NCBI RefSeq assembly: GCF_031998825.1
Contig: NZ_DAMACX010000026.1
Span: forward strand, 5,166 to 69,165
Source of the DNA: Pseudescherichia sp031998825
Lineage (GTDB): Bacteria; Pseudomonadota; Gammaproteobacteria; Enterobacterales; Enterobacteriaceae
DNA: 64,000 nucleotides
Reading direction: 5' to 3'
Below are positions 45,270 to 54,329 of this stretch, piece by piece. The notes beneath the pieces were generated by a model. That model was given only the letters and a program-made list of their open reading frames with translations. It ran no database searches and was not told where the DNA came from. The position numbers were made by a program, and so were the translations under genes. The stretch's first letter is position 1. Each line of letters opens with the position of its first letter.

Positions 45270-45292
45270 CCCCGCCGAATCCTTCGGCGGGG
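45270..45292 (+). terminator. Hairpin after the AhpD-like gene
   Basis: A perfect 10-bp GC-rich stem ccccgccgaa / ttcggcgggg, loop tcc, without a strong T-run. Confidence 0.7.
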
Positions 45293-45308
45293 CATAAATC
45301 ACTCCTAA

Positions 45309-45355
45309 AACCTATATATAGCGTGGTTGATAATTTTTATAACTACATCTAGTAT
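45309..45355 (+). promoter_or_regulatory. Two NrdR-box-like sites upstream of nrdHIEF
   Basis: Box 1 aacctatatatagcgt (45309-45324) and box 2 taactacatctagtat (45340-45355) both resemble the NrdR consensus acaCwATATaTwGtgt. Their start-to-start spacing of 31 bases (three helical turns) is the usual NrdR arrangement. NrdR represses ribonucleotide reductase operons when dATP is abundant. A hairpin gacgcga/tcgcgtc lies further on at about 45380-45397. Confidence 0.7.
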
Positions 45356-45429
45356 TCCTGTAAGCAAGAACAATACATACCGACGCGATTTTTCGCGTCG
45401 ATCTGCCATTATAGATGGGAATACGAATC

Positions 45430-45675
45430 ATGCGCATTACTATTTACACTCGAAACGACTGTGTCCAGTGTCACGCCACGAAACGGGCCATGGAGAGCCG
45501 CGGCGTTGAGTTTGAGATGGTGAATATCGACCTTGTCCCGGAAGCCGCCGATACGCTGCGGGAGCAAGGCTTTCGCCAGTTGCCGGTAGTGATTGCAGGC
45601 GAAACCAGCTGGTCCGGCTTTCGTCCGGATATGATTAACCGCCTGCTGCCCGCCTCCCGCGTCGCCAGCGCATGA
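45430..45675 (+). CDS. nrdH: Glutaredoxin-like NrdH redoxin
   Basis: An 81-residue protein, MRITIYTRNDCVQCHATKRA, with the CxxC redox motif at residues 11-14 and WSGFRPDMI near the end, as in E. coli NrdH. It reduces the class Ib ribonucleotide reductase using thioredoxin reductase. I chose ATG 45430, giving the E. coli length; an in-frame ATG 15 bases upstream is an alternative. The stop overlaps the nrdI start by four bases. Confidence 0.97.
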   Translation: MRITIYTRNDCVQCHATKRAMESRGVEFEMVNIDLVPEAADTLREQGFRQLPVVIAGETSWSGFRPDMINRLLPASRVASA

Positions 45676-46082
45676 ACACCCTCGTCTACTTCTCCAGCAG
45701 CTCGGAAAATACGCAGCGTTTTATTGAGCGTCTCGGGCTGCCGGCGGTGCGCATTCCGCTTAACGAGCGCGAACGCATTCAGGTGGACGTTCCCTACATC
45801 CTGATCGTTCCCAGCTACGGCGGTGGCGGTACGGCGGGCGCGGTGCCGCGCCAGGTGATCCGCTTTCTGAACGATCCACAAAACCGGGCGCTGATCCGCG
45901 GCGTCATTGCCGCCGGCAACCGTAACTTCGGTGATGCCTATGGCCGCGCCGGGGATGTGATTTCCCAAAAATGCAGCGTCCCTTACCTCTACCGTTTTGA
46001 ACTGATGGGCACGCAGCAGGATCTCGATAACGTGCGAAAAGGAGTGAGCGAATTTTGGCAACGACAACCGCAGAGCGCGTGA
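45672..46082 (+). CDS. nrdI: Flavodoxin-like NrdI
   Basis: A 136-residue protein. It opens with LVYFSSSSENTQRF, the flavin-phosphate loop of NrdI, and contains SYGGGGTAGAVP. NrdI provides the oxidant to assemble the Mn-tyrosyl cofactor in NrdF. It overlaps nrdH by 4 bases and nrdE by 28. Confidence 0.97.
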   Translation: MNTLVYFSSSSENTQRFIERLGLPAVRIPLNERERIQVDVPYILIVPSYGGGGTAGAVPRQVIRFLNDPQNRALIRGVIAAGNRNFGDAYGRAGDVISQKCSVPYLYRFELMGTQQDLDNVRKGVSEFWQRQPQSA

Positions 46083-48199
46083 TGCAGGCCGCGCCGGACT
46101 ACCATGCGCTGAATGCCATGCTGAATCTGTATGATTCATCTGGTCACATTCAGTTTGAGAGAGATCGTCAGGCGGTGGAGGCGTTCCATACCGCGCATGT
46201 GCTGCCGAACACCGTGACCTTTGCCAGCCAGCAGGCGCGGCTGGACTATCTGGTGAACGAGGGCTACTACGACGGCAGCGTGCTGGCGCGCTACGGCCAG
46301 GGATTTGTCGTCGATCTCTTTGCCACAGCCCACAGCAGTGGTTTTCGTTTCCAAACTTTTCTTGGCGCATGGAAGTTCTACACCAGCTATACGCTAAAAA
46401 CCTTCGACGGCAAGCGCTACCTGGAGCACTTTGAGGATCGGGTAGTCATGGTTGCCCTGACCCTGGCCCAGGGCGATGAGGCGCTGGCCCGCCAGCTTAC
46501 CGAAGAGATGCTCTCGGCCCGCTTCCAGCCCGCCACCCCTACCTTTTTAAACGCGGGCAAGCAGCAGCGTGGAGAGCTGGTCTCCTGCTTCCTGCTGCGC
46601 ATTGAAGACAATATGGAGTCGATTGGCCGGGCGGTGAACTCGGCACTCCAGCTCTCCAAGCGCGGCGGCGGCGTGGCCTTTCTGCTGTCGAACCTGCGCG
46701 AGGCGGGTGCGCCGATCAAGCGGATCGAAAACCAGTCCTCCGGGGTTATTCCGGTGATGAAGATGCTGGAGGATGCCTTCTCCTACGCTAATCAGCTGGG
46801 GGCACGTCAGGGGGCAGGCGCAGTCTATCTGCACGCCCATCACCCGGATATCCTGCGTTTTCTCGATACCAAGCGGGAGAACGCCGATGAGAAGATCCGG
46901 ATTAAAACCCTGTCGCTGGGCGTGGTGATCCCCGACGTCACCTTCCGGCTGGCGAAGGAGAACGCCCCGATGGCGCTCTTCTCCCCCTACGACGTGGAGC
47001 GCATCTACGGCAAACCCTTTGGCGATATCGCGATCAGCGAACACTATGAGGCATTGGTGGCCGACGATCGCATTCGCAAGACCACCATTAACGCGCGCGA
47101 CTTCTTCCAGCGGCTGGCGGAGATCCAGTTCGAGTCGGGCTACCCGTACATCATGTTCGAGGATACGGTCAACCGCGCTAACCCGATTGCCGGACGGATC
47201 AACATGAGCAACCTCTGCTCGGAGATTTTGCAGGTCAACAGCGCCTCGGAGTATGACGAGAACCTCGACTACGCCCGGATCGGACACGATATCTCCTGTA
47301 ACCTTGGCTCGCTGAATATCGCCCATACCATGGACTCGCCCAACTTTGGCCGCACCGTGGAGACCGCCATTCGCGGGCTAACGGCGGTGTCGGACATGAG
47401 CCACATTCGCTCCGTGCCTTCAATTGAGGCAGGCAACGCCGCGTCGCACGCCATTGGCCTCGGGCAGATGAACCTGCATGGCTACCTGGCCCGGGAGGGC
47501 ATCGCCTACGGCAGCGAAGAGGGGATCGACTTTACCAACCTCTACTTCTACACCGTGACCTGGCATGCGCTGAACACCTCCATGATGCTGGCCCGCGAGC
47601 GTGGACAGCGCTTTGCCGGATTTGAGCAGTCGCGCTACGCCAGCGGCGAGTACTTTACGCAGTACATTGAGGAGCGCTGGCAGCCGAAAACGGAGGCCGT
47701 ACGCGCGCTGTTTGTCAAAGCGGGGATCGTTCTGCCGACGCAGGCGATGTGGCGTCAACTGCGTGACGACGTGATGCGCTACGGCATCTACAACCAGAAT
47801 TTGCAGGCCGTGCCGCCCACCGGCTCTATCTCCTATATCAACCATGCGACCTCCAGCATTCACCCCATCGTGTCGAAGATTGAGATCCGCAAAGAGGGGA
47901 AAACCGGACGTGTCTACTATCCTGCTCCGTTTATGACCAACGATAACCTGCATCTCTATCAGGATGCCTATGAGATCGGCCCGGAAAAGATCATCGATAC
48001 CTACGCGGCGGCCACGCGCCATGTCGATCAGGGCCTCTCCCTGACCCTCTTCTTCCCGGATACTGCCACCACCCGCGACATTAACCGGGCGCAGATCTAC
48101 GCCTGGAAACAGGGCATCAAAACGCTGTACTACATTCGCCTGCGCCAGCTGGCGCTGGAAGGCACCGAAATTGAAGGCTGCGTGTCATGCGCGCTGTAA
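46055..48199 (+). CDS. nrdE: Class Ib ribonucleotide reductase large subunit
   Basis: A 714-residue protein, the same length as E. coli NrdE, with the catalytic motif LVSCFLLRIED, MSNLCSEI, YNQNLQAVPPTGSIS and the C-terminal redox tail EGCVSCAL. It reduces ribonucleotides to deoxyribonucleotides with NrdF. The start is a TTG at 46055 (MATTTAERV), preceded by a good aaaggag site 10 bases upstream; an in-frame ATG at 46082 exists but lacks a strong ribosome site and would shorten the protein by nine residues. Confidence 0.97.
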   Translation: MATTTAERVMQAAPDYHALNAMLNLYDSSGHIQFERDRQAVEAFHTAHVLPNTVTFASQQARLDYLVNEGYYDGSVLARYGQGFVVDLFATAHSSGFRFQTFLGAWKFYTSYTLKTFDGKRYLEHFEDRVVMVALTLAQGDEALARQLTEEMLSARFQPATPTFLNAGKQQRGELVSCFLLRIEDNMESIGRAVNSALQLSKRGGGVAFLLSNLREAGAPIKRIENQSSGVIPVMKMLEDAFSYANQLGARQGAGAVYLHAHHPDILRFLDTKRENADEKIRIKTLSLGVVIPDVTFRLAKENAPMALFSPYDVERIYGKPFGDIAISEHYEALVADDRIRKTTINARDFFQRLAEIQFESGYPYIMFEDTVNRANPIAGRINMSNLCSEILQVNSASEYDENLDYARIGHDISCNLGSLNIAHTMDSPNFGRTVETAIRGLTAVSDMSHIRSVPSIEAGNAASHAIGLGQMNLHGYLAREGIAYGSEEGIDFTNLYFYTVTWHALNTSMMLARERGQRFAGFEQSRYASGEYFTQYIEERWQPKTEAVRALFVKAGIVLPTQAMWRQLRDDVMRYGIYNQNLQAVPPTGSISYINHATSSIHPIVSKIEIRKEGKTGRVYYPAPFMTNDNLHLYQDAYEIGPEKIIDTYAAATRHVDQGLSLTLFFPDTATTRDINRAQIYAWKQGIKTLYYIRLRQLALEGTEIEGCVSCAL

Positions 48200-48209
48200 G
48201 GAGAAGAGG

Positions 48210-49172
48210 ATGAGCCGTTTATCACGCGTTAGCGCCGTTAACTGGAACATTATTCAGGACGATAAGGATCTGGAGGTCTGGAACCGGCTGACCAGCAACT
48301 TCTGGCTGCCGGAGAAGGTGCCGCTGTCGAACGATATTCCGGCCTGGCAAACGCTAAGCCACGCCGAGCAGCAGCTAACGATCCGCGTCTTCACCGGCCT
48401 GACGCTGCTGGACACCATTCAGAACGGCGTCGGCGCACCGGCGCTGATGGCGGACGCCATTACGCCTCATGAAGAGGCGGTCATGTCGAACATCAGCTTT
48501 ATGGAGGCGGTGCACGCCCGCTCCTATAGCTCGATATTCTCTACCCTCTGCCAGACCAGCGACGTGGACGCCGCCTACGCATGGAGCGAGGAGAACGCCC
48601 CGCTCCAGCGTAAGGCGCAGATTATTCTTGAACACTACGCCGCCGATGCGCCGCTGAAGAAGAAGATCGCCAGCGTCTTTCTGGAGTCGTTCCTCTTCTA
48701 CTCCGGCTTCTGGCTGCCGATGTACTGGTCCAGCCGGGGCAAGCTGACCAACACCGCCGATCTTATCCGGCTGATCATTCGTGATGAAGCGGTGCACGGC
48801 TACTACATTGGCTATAAGTACCAGCGCGGGCTGGAAAAAGTGGACGCGGGTGAGCGGGAGGCGCTGAAAAACTTCGCCCTCGATCTGCTGATGGATCTTT
48901 ACGATAACGAGCTGGCTTACACCGAGGCGCTCTATGCAGGAACCGGCTGGGAAGAGGAGGTGAAAGCGTTTCTCTGCTACAACGCCAACAAAGCGTTGAT
49001 GAACCTCGGCTACGAGGCGCTCTTCCCGCCGGAGATGGCCGACGTGAACCCAGCGATCCTGGCAGCGCTGTCGCCGAACGCCGATGAAAACCATGACTTT
49101 TTCTCCGGCTCCGGCTCCTCCTACGTGATGGGCAAGGCGGTGGAAACCGAAGACGCGGACTGGGATTTTTAA
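48210..49172 (+). CDS. nrdF: Class Ib ribonucleotide reductase small subunit
   Basis: A 320-residue protein. It starts at ATG 48210 (aggagaagagg upstream), 10 bases after nrdE. The metal-binding carboxylates and histidines lie in EEAVMSNISFMEAVHARSYS and IIRDEAVHGYYIG, with the tyrosyl-radical region nearby. The C-terminus ends EDADWDF, which docks to NrdE. This subunit carries the Mn2 or Fe2 tyrosyl cofactor. Confidence 0.97.
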   Translation: MSRLSRVSAVNWNIIQDDKDLEVWNRLTSNFWLPEKVPLSNDIPAWQTLSHAEQQLTIRVFTGLTLLDTIQNGVGAPALMADAITPHEEAVMSNISFMEAVHARSYSSIFSTLCQTSDVDAAYAWSEENAPLQRKAQIILEHYAADAPLKKKIASVFLESFLFYSGFWLPMYWSSRGKLTNTADLIRLIIRDEAVHGYYIGYKYQRGLEKVDAGEREALKNFALDLLMDLYDNELAYTEALYAGTGWEEEVKAFLCYNANKALMNLGYEALFPPEMADVNPAILAALSPNADENHDFFSGSGSSYVMGKAVETEDADWDF

Positions 49173-49525
49173 TTACTGTTTCGGCGGCCCCTATTTCCGC
49201 CCGGGCCGCCAGGATATTTCCCAAAACCGTCATTCATATTACAAATTTATTTCTTTGTAGCTTACTGTTAACCCCTGCTAATTATTCCTCTGAATTGTCT
49301 AAATTCGGAGGAATTTCCGTTGCCGGAACAAAAAAATTGCGCCACTCGTATATCGCCGCCAGGCCCTTATATCACTGGAAGTCGCGCCGTTCGCGGTTCG
49401 GCAATTTCCATGCCAGAGTGCAATTGAGGGTTGTCTCAGATTCTCACTGTGCTAGGGTATAGCCCGGTCATTATTTCCATCAGGATTGTTATTGATATAA
49501 ATAAATACGGGAACCTTTTTATTGC
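49173..49525. promoter_or_regulatory. nrdF-proV intergenic region with proU control elements
   Basis: 353 bases without a gene. Just after nrdF lies the imperfect inverted repeat ggcggccc / gggccgcc (about 49182-49208), a likely transcript end. The AT-rich remainder corresponds to the E. coli proU upstream region, where H-NS represses transcription at low osmolarity. Confidence 0.7.
49431..49458 (+). promoter_or_regulatory. proU main promoter (P2-like)
   Basis: TTGTCT (49431-49436) and TAGGGT (49453-49458) spaced by 16 bases match the E. coli proU P2 promoter in layout, and TAGGGT is its known unusual -10. It lies 68 bases upstream of proV and would be osmotically induced. Confidence 0.8.
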
Positions 49526-50728
49526 ATGGCAATTAAACTCGAAGTAAAGAACCTCTATAAAATATTTGGCGATAACCCGCAGCGGGCGTTCAAATATATC
49601 GAAAAAGGACTTTCGAAAGCACAAATTCTGGAAAAAACAGGGCTATCCCTTGGCGTTATCAACGCCAGTCTGGCCATTGAAGAAGGCGAGATTTTCGTCA
49701 TCATGGGGCTCTCCGGCTCGGGGAAATCGACCATGGTTCGCCTTCTCAATCGCCTGATTGAACCCACCCGCGGCCAGGTGCTGATTGACGGCATAGATAT
49801 CGCCAAAATCTCCGACGCCGAACTTCGCGAGGTGCGCAGGAAAAAGATTGCGATGGTCTTCCAGTCATTCGCGCTAATGCCACACATGACCGTACTGGAC
49901 AATACGGCGTTTGGTATGGAATTAGCGGGAGTGCCTGCGGGCGAGCGCCAGACTAAAGCGCTGGATGCGCTGCGTCAGGTCGGGCTGGAGAACTACGCTC
50001 ACGCCTACCCGGATGAACTCTCCGGCGGCATGCGCCAGCGTGTTGGCCTTGCCCGCGCCCTGGCGATCAACCCCGATATCCTGCTGATGGACGAAGCGTT
50101 CTCTGCCCTCGATCCGCTGATCCGCACCGAGATGCAGGACGAGCTGGTGAAGCTCCAGTCCCGCCAGCAGCGCACCATTGTCTTTATCTCCCACGACCTC
50201 GACGAAGCCATGCGCATCGGCGATCGCATCGCCATTATGCAGGGCGGCGAAGTGGTGCAGGTCGGCACGCCGGATGAGATCTTAAATAACCCGGCTAACG
50301 ACTACGTGCGTACCTTCTTCCGTGGCGTGGATATCAGCCAGGTGTTTAGCGCCAAGGATATTGCCCGCCGCAGCCCGGTTGGCCTGCTGCGTAAAGCCCC
50401 AGGCTTCGGCCCGCGCTCGGCGCTAAAGCTGCTGGAGGACGAGGATCGCGAGTATGGCTACGTCATCGAGCGCGGCAACAAGTTTGTCGGCACCGTCTCC
50501 ATCGACTCCCTGAAGGCGGCCCTGAGCCAGCAGCAGGGCATCGACGCGGCGTTAATTGACTCTCCGGCTCCGGTCGACGCAGAGACGCCGCTTAGCGAAC
50601 TGCTCTCTCATGTAGGTCAGGCACCCTGTGCCGTGCCGGTAGTCGGTGAGGAGCAACAGTACGTCGGCATCATCTCAAAACGGATGCTGCTGCAGGCTTT
50701 AGATCGCGAGGGGGCAAACAATGGCTGA
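49526..50728 (+). CDS. proV: Glycine betaine/proline ABC transporter ATPase ProV
   Basis: A 400-residue protein, the E. coli length. Walker A is GLSGSGKST, signature LSGGMRQRV, Walker B ILLMDEAFSALD, H-loop FISHD. The C-terminal part (about 280-400) has two CBS domains. It drives uptake of glycine betaine and proline betaine under osmotic stress. It overlaps proW by 8 bases. Confidence 0.97.
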   Translation: MAIKLEVKNLYKIFGDNPQRAFKYIEKGLSKAQILEKTGLSLGVINASLAIEEGEIFVIMGLSGSGKSTMVRLLNRLIEPTRGQVLIDGIDIAKISDAELREVRRKKIAMVFQSFALMPHMTVLDNTAFGMELAGVPAGERQTKALDALRQVGLENYAHAYPDELSGGMRQRVGLARALAINPDILLMDEAFSALDPLIRTEMQDELVKLQSRQQRTIVFISHDLDEAMRIGDRIAIMQGGEVVQVGTPDEILNNPANDYVRTFFRGVDISQVFSAKDIARRSPVGLLRKAPGFGPRSALKLLEDEDREYGYVIERGNKFVGTVSIDSLKAALSQQQGIDAALIDSPAPVDAETPLSELLSHVGQAPCAVPVVGEEQQYVGIISKRMLLQALDREGANNG

Positions 50729-51797
50729 TCAATCTAATCCGTGGGGAACCACCGAGGCGGCGGACAGCGCCGCACAAACTACTGCGACACAGTCCGCAGA
50801 CGCCTGGGGCACGCCGGCTCCCGCGCCGACGGACGGCGGCAGTGCAGACTGGCTGACCAGCGCCCCGCCTGCGCCGGAACACTTCAATATTATGGATCCG
50901 TTCCACAAGACGCTGATCCCGCTGGACAGCTGGGTCACTACCGGTATCGACTGGGTAGTCACCCATTTCCGTCCGGTGTTCCAGGGCATCCGCGTACCGG
51001 TGGACTATATCCTTAACGGCTTCCAGCAGCTGCTGCTGGGCATGCCTGCCCCGGTCGCCATCGTGGTCTTTGCGCTGATCGCCTGGCAGTTTGGTAGCGC
51101 GGGCATGGGCATCGCCACCCTGGTGTCGCTGATCCTGATCGGCGCGATCGGTGCCTGGTCCCAGGCAATGATCACCCTGGCGCTGGTACTGACTGCCCTG
51201 CTCTTCTGCGTGGTGATCGGCCTGCCGCTGGGGATCTGGCTGGCACGCAGTCCGCGAGCAGCGAAAATTATCCGTCCGCTGCTGGATGCGATGCAGACAA
51301 CGCCAGCGTTTGTCTACCTGGTGCCGATCGTCATGCTGTTCGGTATCGGTAACGTGCCGGGCGTGGTGGTGACCATTATCTTCGCCCTGCCGCCGATCGT
51401 GCGTCTGACCATCCTGGGGATTAACCAGGTGCCGGAAGATCTGATCGAAGCCTCACGCTCGTTCGGGGCCAGCCCGCGCCAGATGCTGTTTAAAGTACAG
51501 CTGCCGCTGGCGATGCCGACCATCATGGCCGGGGTGAACCAGACGCTGATGCTCGCCCTGTCGATGGTGGTGATCGCCTCGATGATCGCCGTGGGCGGCC
51601 TCGGCCAGATGGTGCTGCGCGGTATCGGCCGTCTCGATATGGGCCTTGCCACCGTCGGTGGCGTCGGGATCGTGATCCTGGCGATCATCCTTGACCGCCT
51701 GACCCAGGCCGTTGGCCGCGACTCCCGCAGCCGTGGCAACCGTCGCTGGTATACCTCCGGCCCGGTTGGGTTAATCACCCGCCCTTTCATTAAGTAA
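50721..51797 (+). CDS. proW: Glycine betaine/proline ABC transporter permease ProW
   Basis: A 358-residue permease. An unusually long N-terminal tail rich in Ala/Thr/Pro (about 1-60) precedes the membrane domain, as in E. coli ProW. The EAA-type loop (EASRSFGASPRQMLFKVQLPLAMPTI) contacts ProV. It is followed by a REP-like hairpin before proX. Confidence 0.97.
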   Translation: MADQSNPWGTTEAADSAAQTTATQSADAWGTPAPAPTDGGSADWLTSAPPAPEHFNIMDPFHKTLIPLDSWVTTGIDWVVTHFRPVFQGIRVPVDYILNGFQQLLLGMPAPVAIVVFALIAWQFGSAGMGIATLVSLILIGAIGAWSQAMITLALVLTALLFCVVIGLPLGIWLARSPRAAKIIRPLLDAMQTTPAFVYLVPIVMLFGIGNVPGVVVTIIFALPPIVRLTILGINQVPEDLIEASRSFGASPRQMLFKVQLPLAMPTIMAGVNQTLMLALSMVVIASMIAVGGLGQMVLRGIGRLDMGLATVGGVGIVILAIILDRLTQAVGRDSRSRGNRRWYTSGPVGLITRPFIK

Positions 51798-51803
51798 GTT
51801 CTT

Positions 51804-51829
51804 GCCCGGCGGCGCTGCGCCTGCCGGGC
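51804..51829. repeat. REP-like palindrome between proW and proX
   Basis: The imperfect palindrome gcccggcggcgc...gcctgccgggc, followed by ctataag, matches the enterobacterial REP pattern. Located in the 62-base proW-proX gap, it may stabilise upstream mRNA or reduce read-through. Confidence 0.7.
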
Positions 51830-51859
51830 CTATAAGCCCTCCATAATTAAGGAACAACG

Positions 51860-52855
51860 ATGCGACATAACGTACTTATTGCCACAGCGTTTGCCACCCT
51901 TGTCTCAACCAGCACTTTCGCCGCTGACCTGCCAGGCAAAGGCATTACCGTTCAGCCGGAGCAGAGCACCATCTCCGAAGAGTCCTTCCAGACCCTGCTG
52001 GTCAGCCGCGCCCTTGAGAAGCTCGGCTACACCGTGAATAAAACCAGCGAAGTTGACTACAACGTTGGCTACACCTCTATTGCCTCCGGCGATGCCACCT
52101 TTACCGCCGTTAACTGGCAGCCGCTGCATGACGACATGTACGCCGCCGCCGGTGGTGATAAGAAGTTCTACCGCGAAGGCACCTTTGTTTCCGGTGCGGC
52201 TCAGGGCTATCTGGTTGATAAGAAAACCGCCGAGAAGTATCACATCACCAATATTGAACAGCTGAAAGATCCCAAGATCGCCAAACTGTTCGATACCAAC
52301 GGTGACGGCAAGGCTGACATGATGGGCTGCTCGCCGGGCTGGGGCTGTGAAGCGGTGATTAACCACCAGAACAAAGCCTTCGATCTGGAGAAAACCGTTG
52401 AGGTTAGCCACGGTAACTACTCGGCGATGATGGCCGACACTATTGCCCGCTTTAAAGAGGGCAAGCCAATCATCTATTACACCTGGACTCCATACTGGGT
52501 GAGCGACGTGATGAAGCCGGGCCGCGACGTCGTCTGGCTGCAGGTGCCGTTCTCCTCCCTGCCGGGCGAGCAGAAAGATATCGATACCAAGCTGCCAAAC
52601 GGCATGAACTACGGCTTCCCGGTTAACACCATGCATATCGTGGCCAGCAAAGCCTGGGCAGAGAAAAACCCGGCGGCGGCGAAGCTGTTCTCCGTGATGA
52701 AGCTGCCGCTGGCGGACATCAACGCTCAGAACGCCATGATGCACGCGGGTAAAGCGTCGGAAGCGGATATCCAGGGTCATGTTGACGGCTGGATCAAAGC
52801 CCACCAGCAGCAGTTTGATGGCTGGGTAAAAGAGGCGCTGGCTGCACAGCAGTAA
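51860..52855 (+). CDS. proX: Glycine betaine-binding periplasmic protein ProX
   Basis: A 331-residue protein with signal peptide MRHNVLIATAFATLVSTSTFA and cleavage at AFA/AD. Betaine-binding tryptophans are in the WQPLHDD, PGWGC and WTPYWVSD regions. It captures glycine betaine and delivers it to ProVW. It closes the operon, with a terminator 8 bases downstream. Confidence 0.97.
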   Translation: MRHNVLIATAFATLVSTSTFAADLPGKGITVQPEQSTISEESFQTLLVSRALEKLGYTVNKTSEVDYNVGYTSIASGDATFTAVNWQPLHDDMYAAAGGDKKFYREGTFVSGAAQGYLVDKKTAEKYHITNIEQLKDPKIAKLFDTNGDGKADMMGCSPGWGCEAVINHQNKAFDLEKTVEVSHGNYSAMMADTIARFKEGKPIIYYTWTPYWVSDVMKPGRDVVWLQVPFSSLPGEQKDIDTKLPNGMNYGFPVNTMHIVASKAWAEKNPAAAKLFSVMKLPLADINAQNAMMHAGKASEADIQGHVDGWIKAHQQQFDGWVKEALAAQQ

Positions 52856-52862
52856 GTTCTCA

Positions 52863-52894
52863 CTCCCTCACCAAGCGGTGGGGGAGCATTTTTT
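52863..52894 (+). terminator. Rho-independent terminator of proVWX
   Basis: The stem ctccctcacc / ggtgggggag (loop aagc) followed by a run of six T. Confidence 0.93.
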
Positions 52895-52945
52895 CAACAG
52901 CACGAACCGACACACGATCTTTCCCCACGCTCCGGCGAATTCGTT

Positions 52946-54166
52946 ATGATAAATAAACATTTATCTGACAATCTTCCGCCCATGACCAAATCTACCCATC
53001 CGCTCAGCCCCGCGCTGATCGTACTTATGTCCGTGGCCACCGGCCTTGCCGTCGCCAGTAACTACTATGCCCAGCCCCTGCTCGATACCATCGCGCGCGC
53101 CTTCTCGCTCTCCTCCAGCCAGGCAGGCTTTATCGTGACCGCTGCCCAGCTCGGCTATGCGGCGGGTCTGCTGCTGCTGGTGCCGTTAGGGGATATGTTT
53201 GAGCGCCGGACGATGATCGTGGTGATGACCCTGCTCGCGGCGGGCGGCATGTTAATTACCGCCTCCAGCCAGTCGCTGGGCATGATGATCTTCGGCACCG
53301 CCCTCACCGGCCTCTTTTCCGTCGTGGCGCAGATCCTGGTGCCGCTGGCCGCCACCCTCGCCACACCGGCGAAACGCGGTAAGGTCGTCGGTACGATCAT
53401 GAGCGGTCTGCTGCTGGGGATCCTGCTGGCGCGTACCGTGGCCGGGCTGCTGGCGAACCTCGGCGGCTGGCGCACGGTCTACTGGGTGGCGAGCGTCCTG
53501 ATGGTAGGGATGGCCTTTGCCCTCTGGCGCGGCCTGCCAAAGGTGAAGCAGGAGAACCACCTCAACTACTTCCAGCTGCTCGGCTCGGTATTTTCTCTCT
53601 TTACCCGCGACAGGCTGCTGCGTACCCGCGCGGTGCTAGGCTGTTTGACCTTTGCCAACTTCAGCATCCTCTGGACCTCTATGGCCTTCCTGCTCGCCGC
53701 CCCGCCTTTTAACTACTCTGAGGGCGTTATCGGCCTGTTTGGCCTGGCAGGCGCGGCGGGTGCGCTCGGTGCCCGTCCAGCGGGTAGCCTGGCGGATCGC
53801 GGTAAATCGCACCTGACCACCACCTGGGGCCTGCTGCTGCTCCTGCTGTCATGGATAGCCATCTGGTTCGGCCACGCCTCGGCGCTGGCGCTGATCGTCG
53901 GCATCGTCGTGCTGGATCTCACGGTGCAGGGTGTGCACATCACCAACCAGACGGTGATCTATCGCGTCAAACCCGAAGCGCGTAACCGCCTCACCGCCGG
54001 CTACATGACCAGCTACTTTATCGGCGGTGCGGCCGGGTCGCTGATCTCCGCCAGCGCCTGGCAGCACGACGGCTGGCGCGGCGTCTGCCTCGCGGGCAGC
54101 ATAGTGGCGCTGCTCAATCTGCTGGTCTGGTGGCGCGGTTATCACCGGCAATCGGCTACGGAGTAG
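52946..54166 (+). CDS. ygaY: MFS transporter, YgaY-like
   Basis: A 406-residue major-facilitator protein with about 12 membrane segments and the loop motif PLGDMFERR. It is close to E. coli YgaY (SQSLGMMIFGTALTGLFSVV, NRLTAGYMTSYFIGGAAG) and lies in the same position after proX. In E. coli K-12 ygaY is annotated as a pseudogene; here it is intact. The start could also be ATG 52982 (MTKSTHPLS), as neither ATG has a strong ribosome site. The substrate is unknown. The E. coli ygaZH genes that normally follow are absent. Confidence 0.9.
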   Translation: MINKHLSDNLPPMTKSTHPLSPALIVLMSVATGLAVASNYYAQPLLDTIARAFSLSSSQAGFIVTAAQLGYAAGLLLLVPLGDMFERRTMIVVMTLLAAGGMLITASSQSLGMMIFGTALTGLFSVVAQILVPLAATLATPAKRGKVVGTIMSGLLLGILLARTVAGLLANLGGWRTVYWVASVLMVGMAFALWRGLPKVKQENHLNYFQLLGSVFSLFTRDRLLRTRAVLGCLTFANFSILWTSMAFLLAAPPFNYSEGVIGLFGLAGAAGALGARPAGSLADRGKSHLTTTWGLLLLLLSWIAIWFGHASALALIVGIVVLDLTVQGVHITNQTVIYRVKPEARNRLTAGYMTSYFIGGAAGSLISASAWQHDGWRGVCLAGSIVALLNLLVWWRGYHRQSATE

Positions 54167-54329
54167 CCGTTCATTGACCTTTTGTTGACTTAGGTAACGC
54201 CGGGGGTGGTAAGGTATCCCCCGCTTGGTGACGGTTTCAGTTCCTAAATGTATATCCACAATTAATACATTTACTTTATTTGTCACTATCGTTACTATAT
54301 CGGCTGTAACTAATGAGGTCATGCCCAAA

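Noticed and set aside
54225..54329. Extended start for emrR
   Set aside because: The extension covers the promoter region, and the 176-residue form equals E. coli EmrR.
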